Positions 1 through 10,200 of a DNA stretch of 64,000 bases are shown here, piece after piece. Origin of the DNA: an uncultured Paracoccaceae bacterium (GTDB lineage: Bacteria > Pseudomonadota > Alphaproteobacteria > Rhodobacterales > Rhodobacteraceae); NCBI GenBank assembly GCA_947503775.1, contig CANNFE010000004.1, positions 186,001 to 250,000 on the forward strand. Reading direction: 5' to 3'. The number at the start of each line of letters is the position of its first letter. Positions within the stretch are counted from its first letter, which is position 1. A program made the position numbers and the translations under genes. The notes under the pieces are model-generated. The model saw nothing but the letters and a program-made list of their open reading frames with translations. It was not told the DNA's origin and ran no database searches.

Positions 1-390
1 GTCTGGCAGGTGCGCCATCCGCTGGAGGGGGCCGCGATGCACGAGGCCGCGCAGGCGTTGGTCGGGCGGCATGATTTCACGACCTTCCGGTCGGTGATGT
101 GTCAGGCCAAGAGCCCGGTGAAGACGCTGGACGAGATCCGGGTGGAGGAGCGCCCGGTCAATGGCGGCATGGAATACCGGTTTCACCTGAGGGCGCGGTC
201 GTTTTTGCATAATCAGGTGCGCAGCATCGTCGGCACGCTGGAGCGGGTCGGCGCGGGGTCGTGGCCGCCGTCGCGGGTGGCCGAGGCGCTGGCTGCAAAG
301 GGCCGGGCGGCCTGCGGTCCGGTCTGCCCGCCGCAGGGGCTTTACCTTGCCGCTGTGCGATATCCCGCCGATCCATTTGCCGGTGGCTGA
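1..390 (+). CDS. truA: tRNA pseudouridine synthase A, C-terminal part (5' truncated by window edge)
   Basis: This is the last ~129 codons of a TruA-type pseudouridine synthase, which converts uridines 38-40 of the tRNA anticodon arm to pseudouridine in the cytoplasm. The reading frame is open from base 1, so the first ATG seen inside it is not the start. Recognisable family blocks are HDFTTFR, the [14 protein letters not shown] core (the R-S-F-L-x-x-Q-V-R pattern of the C-terminal half) and the closing [10 protein letters not shown]. The catalytic Asp and the N-terminal half lie outside the window. The gene ends in TGA and is followed by about 120 bp before tamA. Nothing looks damaged in the visible part. 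Confidence 0.9.
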   Translation, partial: VWQVRHPLEGAAMHEAAQALVGRHDFTTFRSVMCQAKSPVKTLDEIRVEERPVNGGMEYRFHLRARSFLHNQVRSIVGTLERVGAGSWPPSRVAEALAAKGRAACGPVCPPQGLYLAAVRYPADPFAGG

Positions 391-435
391 GCGTTCTTTC
401 TCAATACAGGATGGGTTTCACGCGCCTTTCCCCTT

Positions 436-453
436 TCTCTGTTAGGACAGAGA
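436..453. other. Short perfect inverted repeat between truA and tamA
   Basis: TCTCTGT and ACAGAGA form a 7-bp stem around a 4-nt loop, 46 bp after the truA stop. No T-run follows, so it is not a clear intrinsic terminator. It could be an mRNA 3' structure for truA or an operator for tamA. Confidence 0.35.
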
Positions 454-513
454 GCGTTAAGGTTGCGAAGATTGCAGGCCTCGAGACCTGCATGACAGAG
501 TGCGGGGTGAGCT

Positions 514-2325
514 TTGCGGCGCAGTGTTTCGGTTCTTATGGCCATGCTCGTTCTGAGCGCTCCGGCGATGGCGCAGGATGTCTCTTTCAATGTCAGCGGT
601 GAGAACGAGGATCTGGAAGCCAGTCTTGTTTCCGCCTCGCTTCTGACGTCGCTGGAGGATGTCGAGGATACCCGGGCGCAGGATTATGTCGCAGCCGCGC
701 GGGCCGATTATCGGCGGCTGGTGACGGCGCTTTACAATGAGGGGCATTTCGGCGGTGTCGTGCGGATCCTGGTCGATGGGCGGGAGGCGTCGACGATCCC
801 GCCGCTTGATCCACCGGCGCGGATCTCGACCATATTGGTTCAGGTCGATCCCGGGCCACTTTTCACCTTTGGGTTGGCGCGGATCGGGCCGCGTGTGCGG
901 GGCAGCGAGATCCCCGAGGCGTTCAGCAGCGGGCAGCCCGCCGAGACGAGCGCGATCCGCAGCGCGGTCGGGGCGAGTATCGAAAGCTGGCGCAATGCCG
1001 GGCATGCCAAGGTGGAGGTCGCCGATCAGACGATCATCGCGCGGCAAGCCGAGGACCGGCTGGATGTCGAGGTCCGCCTTGCGCCAGGGCCGCGGCTGAC
1101 CTTCGGGCCGCTGGCCGTCACCGGCAACGAGCGCGTCCGGACCGAGCGGATCCGTGCGATTGCAGGGCTGCCGACGGGCGAGGTCTTTTCCCAGGAGGAG
1201 CTGGAGCGGGCGGAGAACCGGCTGCGGCGCACGGGCACCTTTGCCTCTGCCGCCTTGATCGAAAGCGAGACGATCGGGCCGAACGACACGCTGCCCATCA
1301 CCGCGCAAGTTGCCGAGCGGCTGCCGCGCCGGATCGGAGCGGGGGCGGAGATTTCGACCACCGAGGGGCTGGCGCTCTCGGCCTTCTGGCTGCACCGCAA
1401 CCTTCTGGGTGGGGCTGAGCGGTTCCGGATCGAGGGCGAGGTCAGCGGGGTCGGCAGCGAGGGCAATGACGAGGAATTCGGCGATATCGAGAACGCGCTT
1501 GATTATCGGCTGACGACGACCTTCGACCGGCCGGCGACCTTTGCCTCGGACACGGATCTTTACGCGATTGCCGAGATCGAGCAACGCAGCGAGCCGGAAT
1601 TCTTCTCCAGGCAGGTGCGCGCGGAGGTCGGGCTGACGCGCTACGTGACGGACCGGGTCACGGTCGAGGCGGGGATCGGGCTGCGCGCGGGTGAAAGCGA
1701 GGACGACCTGGGCGAGCGCGATTACGTCTATCTGACCTTCCCGACCTCGGGCGAATGGGACCGGCGGGATGCGCCGCTCAATCCCACGGAAGGCTTTTAC
1801 CTGAAGGCCGACGCGATCCCCTTTCTGGCGCTCAGCGATAGCGAGAGCGGCGGGCGGCTTGATCTGGATGCGCGGTATTATCTGCGGCCTCTGGCGAGCG
1901 ACCGGGTCGTTCTGGCCTTTCGCGGACAGCTTGGATCGCTTCTGGGACCCGAGGCGGAAGACGCGCCGGCCGATTTCCTCTATTTCTCGGGCGGCGGCGG
2001 GACGGTGCGCGGGCAGGAATTCCAGTCGCTCGGCGTCGAGGTGAACGGCGATACGACCGGCGGGCGGTCCTTTGTCGGCGCCTCGGCCGAAGCGCGGGTG
2101 GGGATCACCGACCGGATCGGGCTGGTCGCCTTTTACGATTACGGCTTCATCGGGCCGGACAGCTTTTACAGCGACGAGGGCGAGAGCCATTCGGGCGCGG
2201 GGCTGGGGCTTCGCTATGATACCGGGATCGGGCCGATCCGGCTGGATGTCGGCACGCCGGTGAGCGGACAAGAAGGAGAGGACGCATCGATACAGGTCTA
2301 TATCGGCATCGGGCAGGCGTTCTGA
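514..2325 (+). CDS. tamA: TamA, BamA/Omp85-family outer membrane protein
   Basis: TamA is the outer-membrane beta-barrel half of the translocation and assembly module, which helps insert certain outer-membrane proteins and works with TamB. The 603-residue product starts with a signal peptide (RR followed by a hydrophobic stretch ending APAMAQ). POTRA-like domains follow over about residues 25-260. The rest is a 16-strand-type bacterial surface antigen barrel with the FSGGGGTVRGQEF block typical of Omp85 barrels and a C-terminal Phe, the usual BAM-recognition signal. The start is read as TTG at 514, because it gives the positively charged signal-peptide head and has GGGGTGA just upstream; ATG at 538 is the alternative. 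The stop overlaps the tamB ATG by one base, so the two genes are translationally coupled. Confidence 0.93.
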   Translation: MRRSVSVLMAMLVLSAPAMAQDVSFNVSGENEDLEASLVSASLLTSLEDVEDTRAQDYVAAARADYRRLVTALYNEGHFGGVVRILVDGREASTIPPLDPPARISTILVQVDPGPLFTFGLARIGPRVRGSEIPEAFSSGQPAETSAIRSAVGASIESWRNAGHAKVEVADQTIIARQAEDRLDVEVRLAPGPRLTFGPLAVTGNERVRTERIRAIAGLPTGEVFSQEELERAENRLRRTGTFASAALIESETIGPNDTLPITAQVAERLPRRIGAGAEISTTEGLALSAFWLHRNLLGGAERFRIEGEVSGVGSEGNDEEFGDIENALDYRLTTTFDRPATFASDTDLYAIAEIEQRSEPEFFSRQVRAEVGLTRYVTDRVTVEAGIGLRAGESEDDLGERDYVYLTFPTSGEWDRRDAPLNPTEGFYLKADAIPFLALSDSESGGRLDLDARYYLRPLASDRVVLAFRGQLGSLLGPEAEDAPADFLYFSGGGGTVRGQEFQSLGVEVNGDTTGGRSFVGASAEARVGITDRIGLVAFYDYGFIGPDSFYSDEGESHSGAGLGLRYDTGIGPIRLDVGTPVSGQEGEDASIQVYIGIGQAF

Positions 2326-5300
2326 TGCGCCGCGCCGCTCTTGTACTTTTGTGCCTTCCCGGGCTGGCTGCGGCGCAGGATCAGGAAGAGCGCGATGTCG
2401 GTCTGATCCAGGGGCTGATCGAGGACAACCTGTCGGGGGTCAGCCGCACGATCCGGATCGAGGGGTTCGACGGCGCGCTAAGCTCGGAGGCGACGATCGA
2501 GCTGTTGACGATTGCCGATGAACAGGGCGTGTGGCTCAGGGCCGAGGATCTGGTGCTGGACTGGAACCGGTCGGCGCTGCTGCGCGGGCGGCTTGAGGTC
2601 AACGAGTTGAGTGCGGGCCTGATCGCCCTGCCCCGCGCCCCGGTGGCCGAGCCGACGGCTCCGACGCCCGAGGCGCGCGGGCCCTTCTCGCTGCCCGAAT
2701 TGCCTGTTTCGGTCGACGTCGAACGCTTCGGCATCGACCGGATCGAACTGGGTGCGCCGTTCGTGGGCGAAGAGCTGATCCTGTCGATGGAAGGCTCTGC
2801 CAGCCTTGCGGGCGGCGAAGGTGAAGCGCAGCTCAGCGCCGAGCGGCTGGAGGCGCAAACCGGGCAGTTCGAGGTCGCGGGCAGCTATTCGAACGAGACC
2901 GATGTGCTGGGCCTCAATCTGACATTCATCGAGGGCGAAGGCGGGATCGTTGCGAGCCGGTTGGGTCTGCCGGGCGCTCCGTCGCTGCGGCTGACGCTGG
3001 AGGGGACCGATCCGCTGAGCGATTATACCGCCGATCTGGCGCTGGCGACGGATGGTCAGGACCGGGTGGCGGGCCAGATCACGACGGCGGCGACCGAAGG
3101 CGCGGGTCGCCGGTTCGCAGTGGATATCGACGGGGATGTGGCGCCGCTGGTGGCGCCACAGTTCGATGCCTTCTTTGGCGATCAGGTCTCTCTCATCGCC
3201 TCGGGTCAGCAAGGCGCGGATGGCGCGGTGACGCTGGAGCAGCTGGCGCTTGAGACGGAAGCGCTGCGACTGAACGGCTCTGCCGCGATCGGCCCTGGCG
3301 GCTGGCCGGAGCGGTTCGATCTGACCGGCGATCTGGGCGGGACCGGCGCGCCGGTGCAGTTGCCGGTCGCAGGCGATCCGCTTCTCGTCGATAGCGCGGA
3401 TCTCGCAGTGCGGTTCGATGCGGCCGAAGGCGATCGCTGGACCGCCGATTTCGAGCTACGCAACCTTGAGCGGCCGGGTCTGGGGATCGAGACGATCACC
3501 CTCACGGGCGGCGGCGTGATCGTGCAGAACGAGACATTTACGGCGGCGCTGGATTACGGGGCGGAGGGTCTTGTCCTGGACGATGTCGGTGCAAGCGAGG
3601 CGCTGGGGGAGGCGGTGACGGGCGCGCTGCGGCTGGAGGCGCCGAGCGGCGCGCCGATCCGAGTTGAGACGCTGAGCCTGAGCGGTGCGGGGCTGGAGGC
3701 GGGGCTGAGCGCGGTCGTGCAAGGGGCCGAAAGCGGCTTCGCGACCGTCTTTGACCTGACGGCGGACGCCGACCGGCTGGGACGCTTTTCGACGCTGGCC
3801 GGCCGCGATCTGAGCGGGCGTGCTGCGATCACGGCGGAGGGGACGGTTGTCCCTCTGGAAGGGCGGTTCGACGTGACCGTCGATGGCCAAACGCAGGATC
3901 TAGGCATCGGGATCGCAGAGGTTGACGGGCTGATCGACGAGGCTGGAGAGATTGCGATCAACGCGGTGCGCGATACCGAGGGCACGCGGCTGGAACGGTT
4001 CGAGATCGAGACGCCGGATGCGCGGATCACGGCCTCCGCCGATCTGACGAGCGAGGGCAGCGTCGCGCAAATCGATGCGCGGATCGTCGATCTGGGCGCG
4101 GTGCGCGAGGGGCTGAGCGGGGCGGCGACGGCGACCGGAGAGGTCCGGCAGGCGCTGGACGGGTCGGTGACGGCAGATCTGGATCTAACGGGACCCGGCG
4201 CGGTGACCGCGCAGGTCGACGGGGTGATGGCGCCGCCCGAACAGGCGCGGCGGATCGAGGGGACGGTGGACATAAGCGCGCAGGATCTGAGCCTTTACGC
4301 GCCGCTGGTCGATCCGGCGCTGGCGGGGGGCGTGGATCTGCGGATCGACGGGGCAGTGACGCCGGGCACCTTTGTCTTTGACGTGGATGTGGCCGGAACG
4401 ACGGCGGATCTGGCGGTCGGGATCGACGGGATCGACCGGCTTCTGACCGGGAACGGGCGGTTGACGATCGAGGCGCGGCGGGATCAGACGGGGATCGATC
4501 TGCCCCAGTTCATCGTCGATTACGATCTGCTGGCGGCGAACCTGACCGGCCGCGCCGATGAACCCTCCGAGGCGACGGGGCCGCCGAGTCTTGAGAGCAT
4601 CGAGCGGATCACGCTGGACGGTCAGCTCGAGGCGGCGGATCTGGCGGTCTTTTCCGAAATTGCGGGACGCCCATTGGGCGGGGCGGTCGATCTGGCGCTG
4701 GATCTGACGGTCGAGCCCGAGCGGCTTTTGTTCGCCGGAGAGATCGAGGGAACGACGACGGATCTCGATGTCGGGATCCCGGCGGTCGGGGCACTGCTGG
4801 ACGGGCGCGGGGTCGTCGCGCTGCGGGCGCAGCGGTCCGCGACGGAGATCGTGATCGAGGAGCTGACGGCGGAGTATCCGGATCTGACCGTGGATCTGAC
4901 CGGACGCGCGACCGAGCCGGGAGACGCGCGCATTCCCAGCCTTCAGAGCATCGCCGCGGCCGATATCGACGGGCGCGTTGCGGTGCGGAATATCACGGAG
5001 ATCGGGCAGGCCCTGGACCGCGAGATGAGCGGGTCGGTGGATCTGAACATCGATGCGAGCCTGCGGCCCAGGCAGCTTTTCTTTGACGCCGATATCCTTG
5101 GGACGACGCGCGATCTGGCGGTCGGTATCGCTCAGCTCGATCCGCTGATCGGCGGGACGGGCGAGATCGTCCTGCGGGCCGAACGGGATGCAGACGGCAT
5201 CGATATCGAGCGGATGCTGCTGCAATTTCCGGGCGTGACGCTGAATGCCTCGGGCAGCACGACCGGAAGCGGGAACACGGCGCGGTTCGATCTTCGGGTC

Positions 5301-7274
5301 CCGCAGGTCGGGCTGATCGATCCGTCGGTGCAGGGGCCTGCCTCGGTCGTCGGGACAGCGAGCCAGCAGCCCGGCGGCAACTGGGTGATCGATGCGGATG
5401 CGAGCGCACCCGGCGGGGTGTCGGCGCAGGCGGATGTGACGGTCGGGCCCGAGGAGGACGGCTATCCGGTGACGGGCGAGGTGGAGCTGGCGGCGGCGCA
5501 GCTCGCGGCCTATCGCAATATCGCGGGCGTTCCGCTGAGCGGGTCGGTCAATGCAACGCTGTCGGGGCGCGGTTTAATCGAAACGGGCGCCTTCGATGTG
5601 GAGGTGACCGGCCGGACCCAATCGCTCGGGATCGGACAGGAGATCGTCGACAGCCTGCTGAGCGGGACCGGCACGCTGGATCTGTCGGCGGCGCGGCGAG
5701 CGGACGGAACGCTGGTGCTGGACCGTGTGCGGGCCGATTTTCCGAATGTGGACGTGACCGCGACCGGGTCGGTGCAGGGCGGCGTCAGTCGGGCGGAGTT
5801 CGATGCGCGGCTGGCCGATCTGGGCCTCTTGAGCCCGGATCTGAGCGGGCCGCTGACGGCGGATGGCACGGCCACGCTGCTGGAGGGCGGGGGCGTCGAT
5901 CTTGATGTCGCGCTGGAGGGTCCTGCGGGCGCGGATGCCGATGTGAGCGGCCGGATCGAAAGCGGCGGGCGGCTGAACCTGCGGGCGTCGGGCGCGGTTC
6001 CGCTGGGGCTGGCGAACCCGTTCATCGAGCCGCGCAGCCTGGCCGGGACCGCCTCGTTCGATGTGAGCGTTCTGGGCCCACCGGAGCCAAGCTCGGTCAG
6101 CGGGCGGATCACGACGCAGGATGCCCGGCTGGCCTTGCCGACCTTCCTCGGGGCGCTCGAGGATATCGATGCGACGATCGATCTGGTGAACGGACAGGCG
6201 CAGATCACGCTGGCGGCCGATCTGCCGGCGGGGGGCGATCTGTCGCTCGCCGGCCCTGTCGGGCTGGCCGCGCCGTTTCCGGCGGATCTTGTGATCACCC
6301 TCGATGAGGCCGAGATCGTCGATCCCAACCTCTATCAGACCTCGGTCGACGGGCGCGTGACAATCAGCGGACCACTTGCGGGCGGGGCGACCATCGCGGG
6401 CGATCTGGCGCTGGGGCCGACCGAGATCCAGGTCCCCTCGTCCGGGCTGGGGGCGCTGGGGGACGTGCCGGATGTGCAGCATGTGAACCTGCCGCCCGAT
6501 GTCCGCGCCACGCTGGAGCGGGCGGAGCTTTTGGGCGGGGCGGAGGGCGCGGAGGCGGCCGGAGCGACCACCGCGCGGCCCTATCCGCTGAACGTGGTGA
6601 TCCGCGCGCCGTCGCAGATCTTTGTCCGGGGCCGGGGCCTTGATGCGGAACTGGGCGGGCAGCTTCGGGTAACGGGCACGACGGCCAATATCATTCCGCA
6701 GGGCCGGTTCGAGCTGATCCGCGGGCGGCTCGATATCTTGGGGCAGCGGTTCGAGCTCGATGAAGGCGCGATCACGCTTCTGGGCGATTTCGTTCCGAAC
6801 CTGCGGCTGGTCGCGCAGACCGAGACGGACACAACAACGATCAGCATCATCGTCGAAGGACCAGTCGACGATCCCGATGTCAGTTTCAGCTCGTCGCCTG
6901 AGCTGCCAGAGGAGGAGGTGCTGGCGCAGCTTCTCTTTGGGCGCGGTCTGGACAACATCTCCCCCTTGCAGGCGGTGCAGCTTGCGTCGGCCGTGGCGAC
7001 GCTTTCGGGTCAGGGCGGCGGCGGGCTGATCGACGATCTGCGGTCCAGCAACGGGCTGGAGGATCTGGATATCGTCACGACCGATGACGGCAATGCCGCC
7101 GTGCGCGCGGGCGCGTATCTGTCCGAGAACATCTATACCGACGTGACGGTCGGGTCGGGCGGCAATGCGGATGTGGCGCTCAACCTCGATATCACCCCGT
7201 CGCTGACCGCGAAGGGCACGCTGGGATCGGACGGCAATTCAAGCGTCGGCATCTTCTTCGAGCGCGATTACTGA
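2325..7274 (+). CDS. tamB: TamB, translocation and assembly module inner-membrane component
   Basis: This is a 1649-residue, periplasm-spanning AsmA/TamB-family protein. It has an N-terminal signal/anchor (hydrophobic LVLLCLPGLAAAQ). A very long beta-rich, Asp/Gly-rich middle would form the lipid-binding groove, and the C-terminal DUF490 domain ends in FFERDY. TamB partners TamA and is also implicated in phospholipid transport to the outer membrane. The middle contains five copies of a GxTxxLxxGI module starting near nt 3885, 4395, 4749, 5100 and 5610, spaced about 170, 118, 117 and 170 residues apart, so the protein has grown by internal duplication. The gene begins in the tamA stop codon (TGATG). 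Its 3' end overlaps the convergent kinase gene by 7 bp. The length is larger than E. coli TamB (1259 residues). Confidence 0.92.
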   Translation: MRRAALVLLCLPGLAAAQDQEERDVGLIQGLIEDNLSGVSRTIRIEGFDGALSSEATIELLTIADEQGVWLRAEDLVLDWNRSALLRGRLEVNELSAGLIALPRAPVAEPTAPTPEARGPFSLPELPVSVDVERFGIDRIELGAPFVGEELILSMEGSASLAGGEGEAQLSAERLEAQTGQFEVAGSYSNETDVLGLNLTFIEGEGGIVASRLGLPGAPSLRLTLEGTDPLSDYTADLALATDGQDRVAGQITTAATEGAGRRFAVDIDGDVAPLVAPQFDAFFGDQVSLIASGQQGADGAVTLEQLALETEALRLNGSAAIGPGGWPERFDLTGDLGGTGAPVQLPVAGDPLLVDSADLAVRFDAAEGDRWTADFELRNLERPGLGIETITLTGGGVIVQNETFTAALDYGAEGLVLDDVGASEALGEAVTGALRLEAPSGAPIRVETLSLSGAGLEAGLSAVVQGAESGFATVFDLTADADRLGRFSTLAGRDLSGRAAITAEGTVVPLEGRFDVTVDGQTQDLGIGIAEVDGLIDEAGEIAINAVRDTEGTRLERFEIETPDARITASADLTSEGSVAQIDARIVDLGAVREGLSGAATATGEVRQALDGSVTADLDLTGPGAVTAQVDGVMAPPEQARRIEGTVDISAQDLSLYAPLVDPALAGGVDLRIDGAVTPGTFVFDVDVAGTTADLAVGIDGIDRLLTGNGRLTIEARRDQTGIDLPQFIVDYDLLAANLTGRADEPSEATGPPSLESIERITLDGQLEAADLAVFSEIAGRPLGGAVDLALDLTVEPERLLFAGEIEGTTTDLDVGIPAVGALLDGRGVVALRAQRSATEIVIEELTAEYPDLTVDLTGRATEPGDARIPSLQSIAAADIDGRVAVRNITEIGQALDREMSGSVDLNIDASLRPRQLFFDADILGTTRDLAVGIAQLDPLIGGTGEIVLRAERDADGIDIERMLLQFPGVTLNASGSTTGSGNTARFDLRVPQVGLIDPSVQGPASVVGTASQQPGGNWVIDADASAPGGVSAQADVTVGPEEDGYPVTGEVELAAAQLAAYRNIAGVPLSGSVNATLSGRGLIETGAFDVEVTGRTQSLGIGQEIVDSLLSGTGTLDLSAARRADGTLVLDRVRADFPNVDVTATGSVQGGVSRAEFDARLADLGLLSPDLSGPLTADGTATLLEGGGVDLDVALEGPAGADADVSGRIESGGRLNLRASGAVPLGLANPFIEPRSLAGTASFDVSVLGPPEPSSVSGRITTQDARLALPTFLGALEDIDATIDLVNGQAQITLAADLPAGGDLSLAGPVGLAAPFPADLVITLDEAEIVDPNLYQTSVDGRVTISGPLAGGATIAGDLALGPTEIQVPSSGLGALGDVPDVQHVNLPPDVRATLERAELLGGAEGAEAAGATTARPYPLNVVIRAPSQIFVRGRGLDAELGGQLRVTGTTANIIPQGRFELIRGRLDILGQRFELDEGAITLLGDFVPNLRLVAQTETDTTTISIIVEGPVDDPDVSFSSSPELPEEEVLAQLLFGRGLDNISPLQAVQLASAVATLSGQGGGGLIDDLRSSNGLEDLDIVTTDDGNAAVRAGAYLSENIYTDVTVGSGGNADVALNLDITPSLTAKGTLGSDGNSSVGIFFERDY

Positions 7275-10200
7275 CGCCTTGACGTGTCGAGGATCGGGTG
7301 ATCCTCGAACTCGATCGCGGAGCTGTTCAGGACAGCGTGTTCGGGCACGCGGATCTCGTATCTGAGCCCTTCCTCGGCAAAGGAGGCGTTCAGCTTGCCC
7401 TCAAGCGTGCCTTCGACGCTGGCCTCGATCAGGCTGGTGCCGAAACCGTGGCGCCCGGGCGCAGAGGCATCGGGGCCGCCTGTCTCGCTCCAGATGATGA
7501 CGACCTGTTTGCCGTCCCCCCGGTCCTGCAGCATCCATTCGACATGGACCTTGCCGTTCTTGGTCGACAGGGCCCCGTATTTGGAGGCGTTGGTCGACAT
7601 CTCGTGGAAGGTCATCGCCAGCGCGAGCGCCGCCTTGGAGTTCAGCTCGAGCTTGGGGCCGGAGACGTTGCAGCGTTCCTCGCCGTACGGTTCGATCAAC
7701 TCGTTGCGCAGCATCTGTTCGAGATCGGCGGAGCGCCAGTTCTGCACCGACAGGAGGTTGTTGGTGGCCGAGAGCGCTTGCAGCCGTTCGGACAGGCGCA
7801 CGAGCGCCTCGTCCGCCGGACGTTCGGAGCGGCGCGCCTGCCGGACCAGCGCCATGACATTGGCCAGCATGTTCTTCACGCGGTGCTGAAGTTCATGCAT
7901 GAGCCGCCGCATCTCGGCGGCCTTGGCGCGGTCATCGGTGATGTCCTGCACGACAATCGAAATGCCGCGGATTTCCTGCCCCGTGCGCAGGGGGGTGTAA
8001 TCGGCGAGGAAGACGCGGTCGACACCTTCGCGCGCCGCCGTCTGCCCTTCGATGACGTAGCCCAGTTCGGGCTCCCCGGTTTCGAGCACCTTTTCAAGGA
8101 CACCGACCACCTGATCGGCCACATCCGGGACGATTTCAGGGACCGAAGCGCCGATCATTTCCTTGGCGCTGACCCCGTTGATCTGGGCGATCTGGTCATT
8201 GGCCCGGATGTAGCGCAGATCCCGATCCACGAGACACATGCCGACGGGACTTTCCAGATAGATCTGCTCGATCTCGGCAAGCCGCAGCTCGAGATCGCGG
8301 CGCAGGCCTTCGATCTTGGCATTCGCATCGGCCTGACTGGTGATATCGACGATGACGTAGACGACGCCGCTGACCTCGTCGGCCAGCGTCCGGTACGGCA
8401 GGACGCGCAGCAGGAAGCTTCCGGTATCGCCGCGCAGTTCGAGATCTTCTTCGCGTGTGGCGTGATCGGCCAGAACCTCGAGGCCGAGATCGCGCAGCCG
8501 GTCGGTATCGGCGCGGGTGCGGAGCTGGTCGATGACGCGGCCCGTATCGGCGCTGGTCAGGCCCAGACGTTCGCCCGCCTCGGGGGTGAAGGAACGGACC
8601 ATCAGGTCCTTGTCGACGAAGATCGTGGCGATCTGGGTGCTTTCCAGAAGGTTCTGGATGTCGTCATTCGCCTCGGCCAGGGCTTCGATCTTGAAGCTGA
8701 GCTCGTCATTGATCGTCGACAGCTCTTCGTTGGCCGATTGCAGCTCCTCGTTCATCGACATCATTTCCTCGTTGGAGCTTTTCAGCTCCTCGTTCGAGGT
8801 CTCAAGCTCTTCGATGGTCGAGCGCAGTTTCTGGCGGCTTTCCTTCAGCTCGTCTTCAAGCTCGCTGATGCGGTCCTCGTCGGAGAAGGGCGTGATCTCT
8901 ACCCCTTCTTCGTCGGACTGAACGAAATCCTCGGAGGAGGTCTCCTGGAAGACGATGAGCAGCCCGCCCTGCCCCACTGGCTCTGCGGAGATGTCGAGCT
9001 TGACGATCCGGCCGTCCGTCTCGAGCTCCACCCCGCGGCGCATGCGGCGGCCGGAGCCGCCCCTGCCGCTCATCACGGCGCGCACGGCGGACCGGATCGG
9101 CGTCTTGGCCAGTTCGAGAATCTGCTGGCTAGGCCGGCCGAAGCCGAATTCCAGATAGCGGCCCGTGCGGCCCGACGAATAGATCACGTTGCCATTGGTA
9201 TCGACGACGACGAAGGGCGGGGCATAACGCTCCATGATCCGCGATTGCAGATCGTCCTCGTCGATGCTTTTCTCGCGCGCCTCCTCGGCGCGGCGTTCGC
9301 CTGCGGTGATCTGGGAGGGCATCCGGATCGGCAGGTTGACGGGGGTCGTCGTGTTGCCCTTGCGTTTGAAGATGCGGTGCCGGCGCGAGATCACGTCCAT
9401 GAGGTTGTCGTGACCGGCCAGGTTTTCGGACGGGCCCAGAAAGAGATAGCCGTTCTTGCTGAGCGCATAGTGGAAGATCGGGATGATGCGCGCCTGCAGG
9501 GTCTGGTTGAAATAGATCAGCATGTTGCGGCACGAGATCAGATCGAGCCGCGAGAACGGGCTGTCCTTGATGACCGAATGTTCGGAGACGCGGACCATGT
9601 CGCGGATGCGGGGGCCAATGCCGAACCCCTTTTCGTCGGCGATGAAATACTTGGTCAGCAGGTCCTGCGGGACGTCCACCATGGAGGCCAGCGGATAGAC
9701 GGCGCGGCGGGCCGCCTCGAGCATGGTCGGGTCGATATCGGTCGCGAAGATACTGACCTTGGGCGCCCCGTCATGCCCTTCGAGCGCTTCGGCCAGGAGG
9801 ATGGCGATGGAATAGGCTTCCTCCCCGCTCGAGCAGGCGGGCACCCAGATGCGGATCGTATCCGCCCTGCCCTTCCCCTCGATCAGCTTGGGAATCACCT
9901 CGGTCTTGAGGACTTCGAAGGCTTCGGCATCACGAAAGAAGCTGGTGACGTTGATCATCAGATCGCGGAAGAGCAGATCGCCCTCCTGCTGATCGACGGT
10001 CAGACGCTTGATGTAATCCTGCGGATCCTCGAGCCCCACGACCTGCATGCGGCGGCGGATGCGGCGGCCCAACGTCGTATGCTTGTAGTTCGAAAAGTCA
10101 TGCCCGGTCCGATAGAGCACCGCCTCGGAGACGCGGTTGATGAAGCTCTTGTTGATCGGGGCATCTTCGCCGTCGCCGGGCTGTTCGACATCGAGAGCGA

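Noticed and set aside
457-2271. 604-codon open frame on the minus strand opposite tamA
   Set aside because: It is antisense to a clear signal-peptide/barrel protein, is rich in Arg/Pro/Gly as expected from high-GC shadow, and matches no family.
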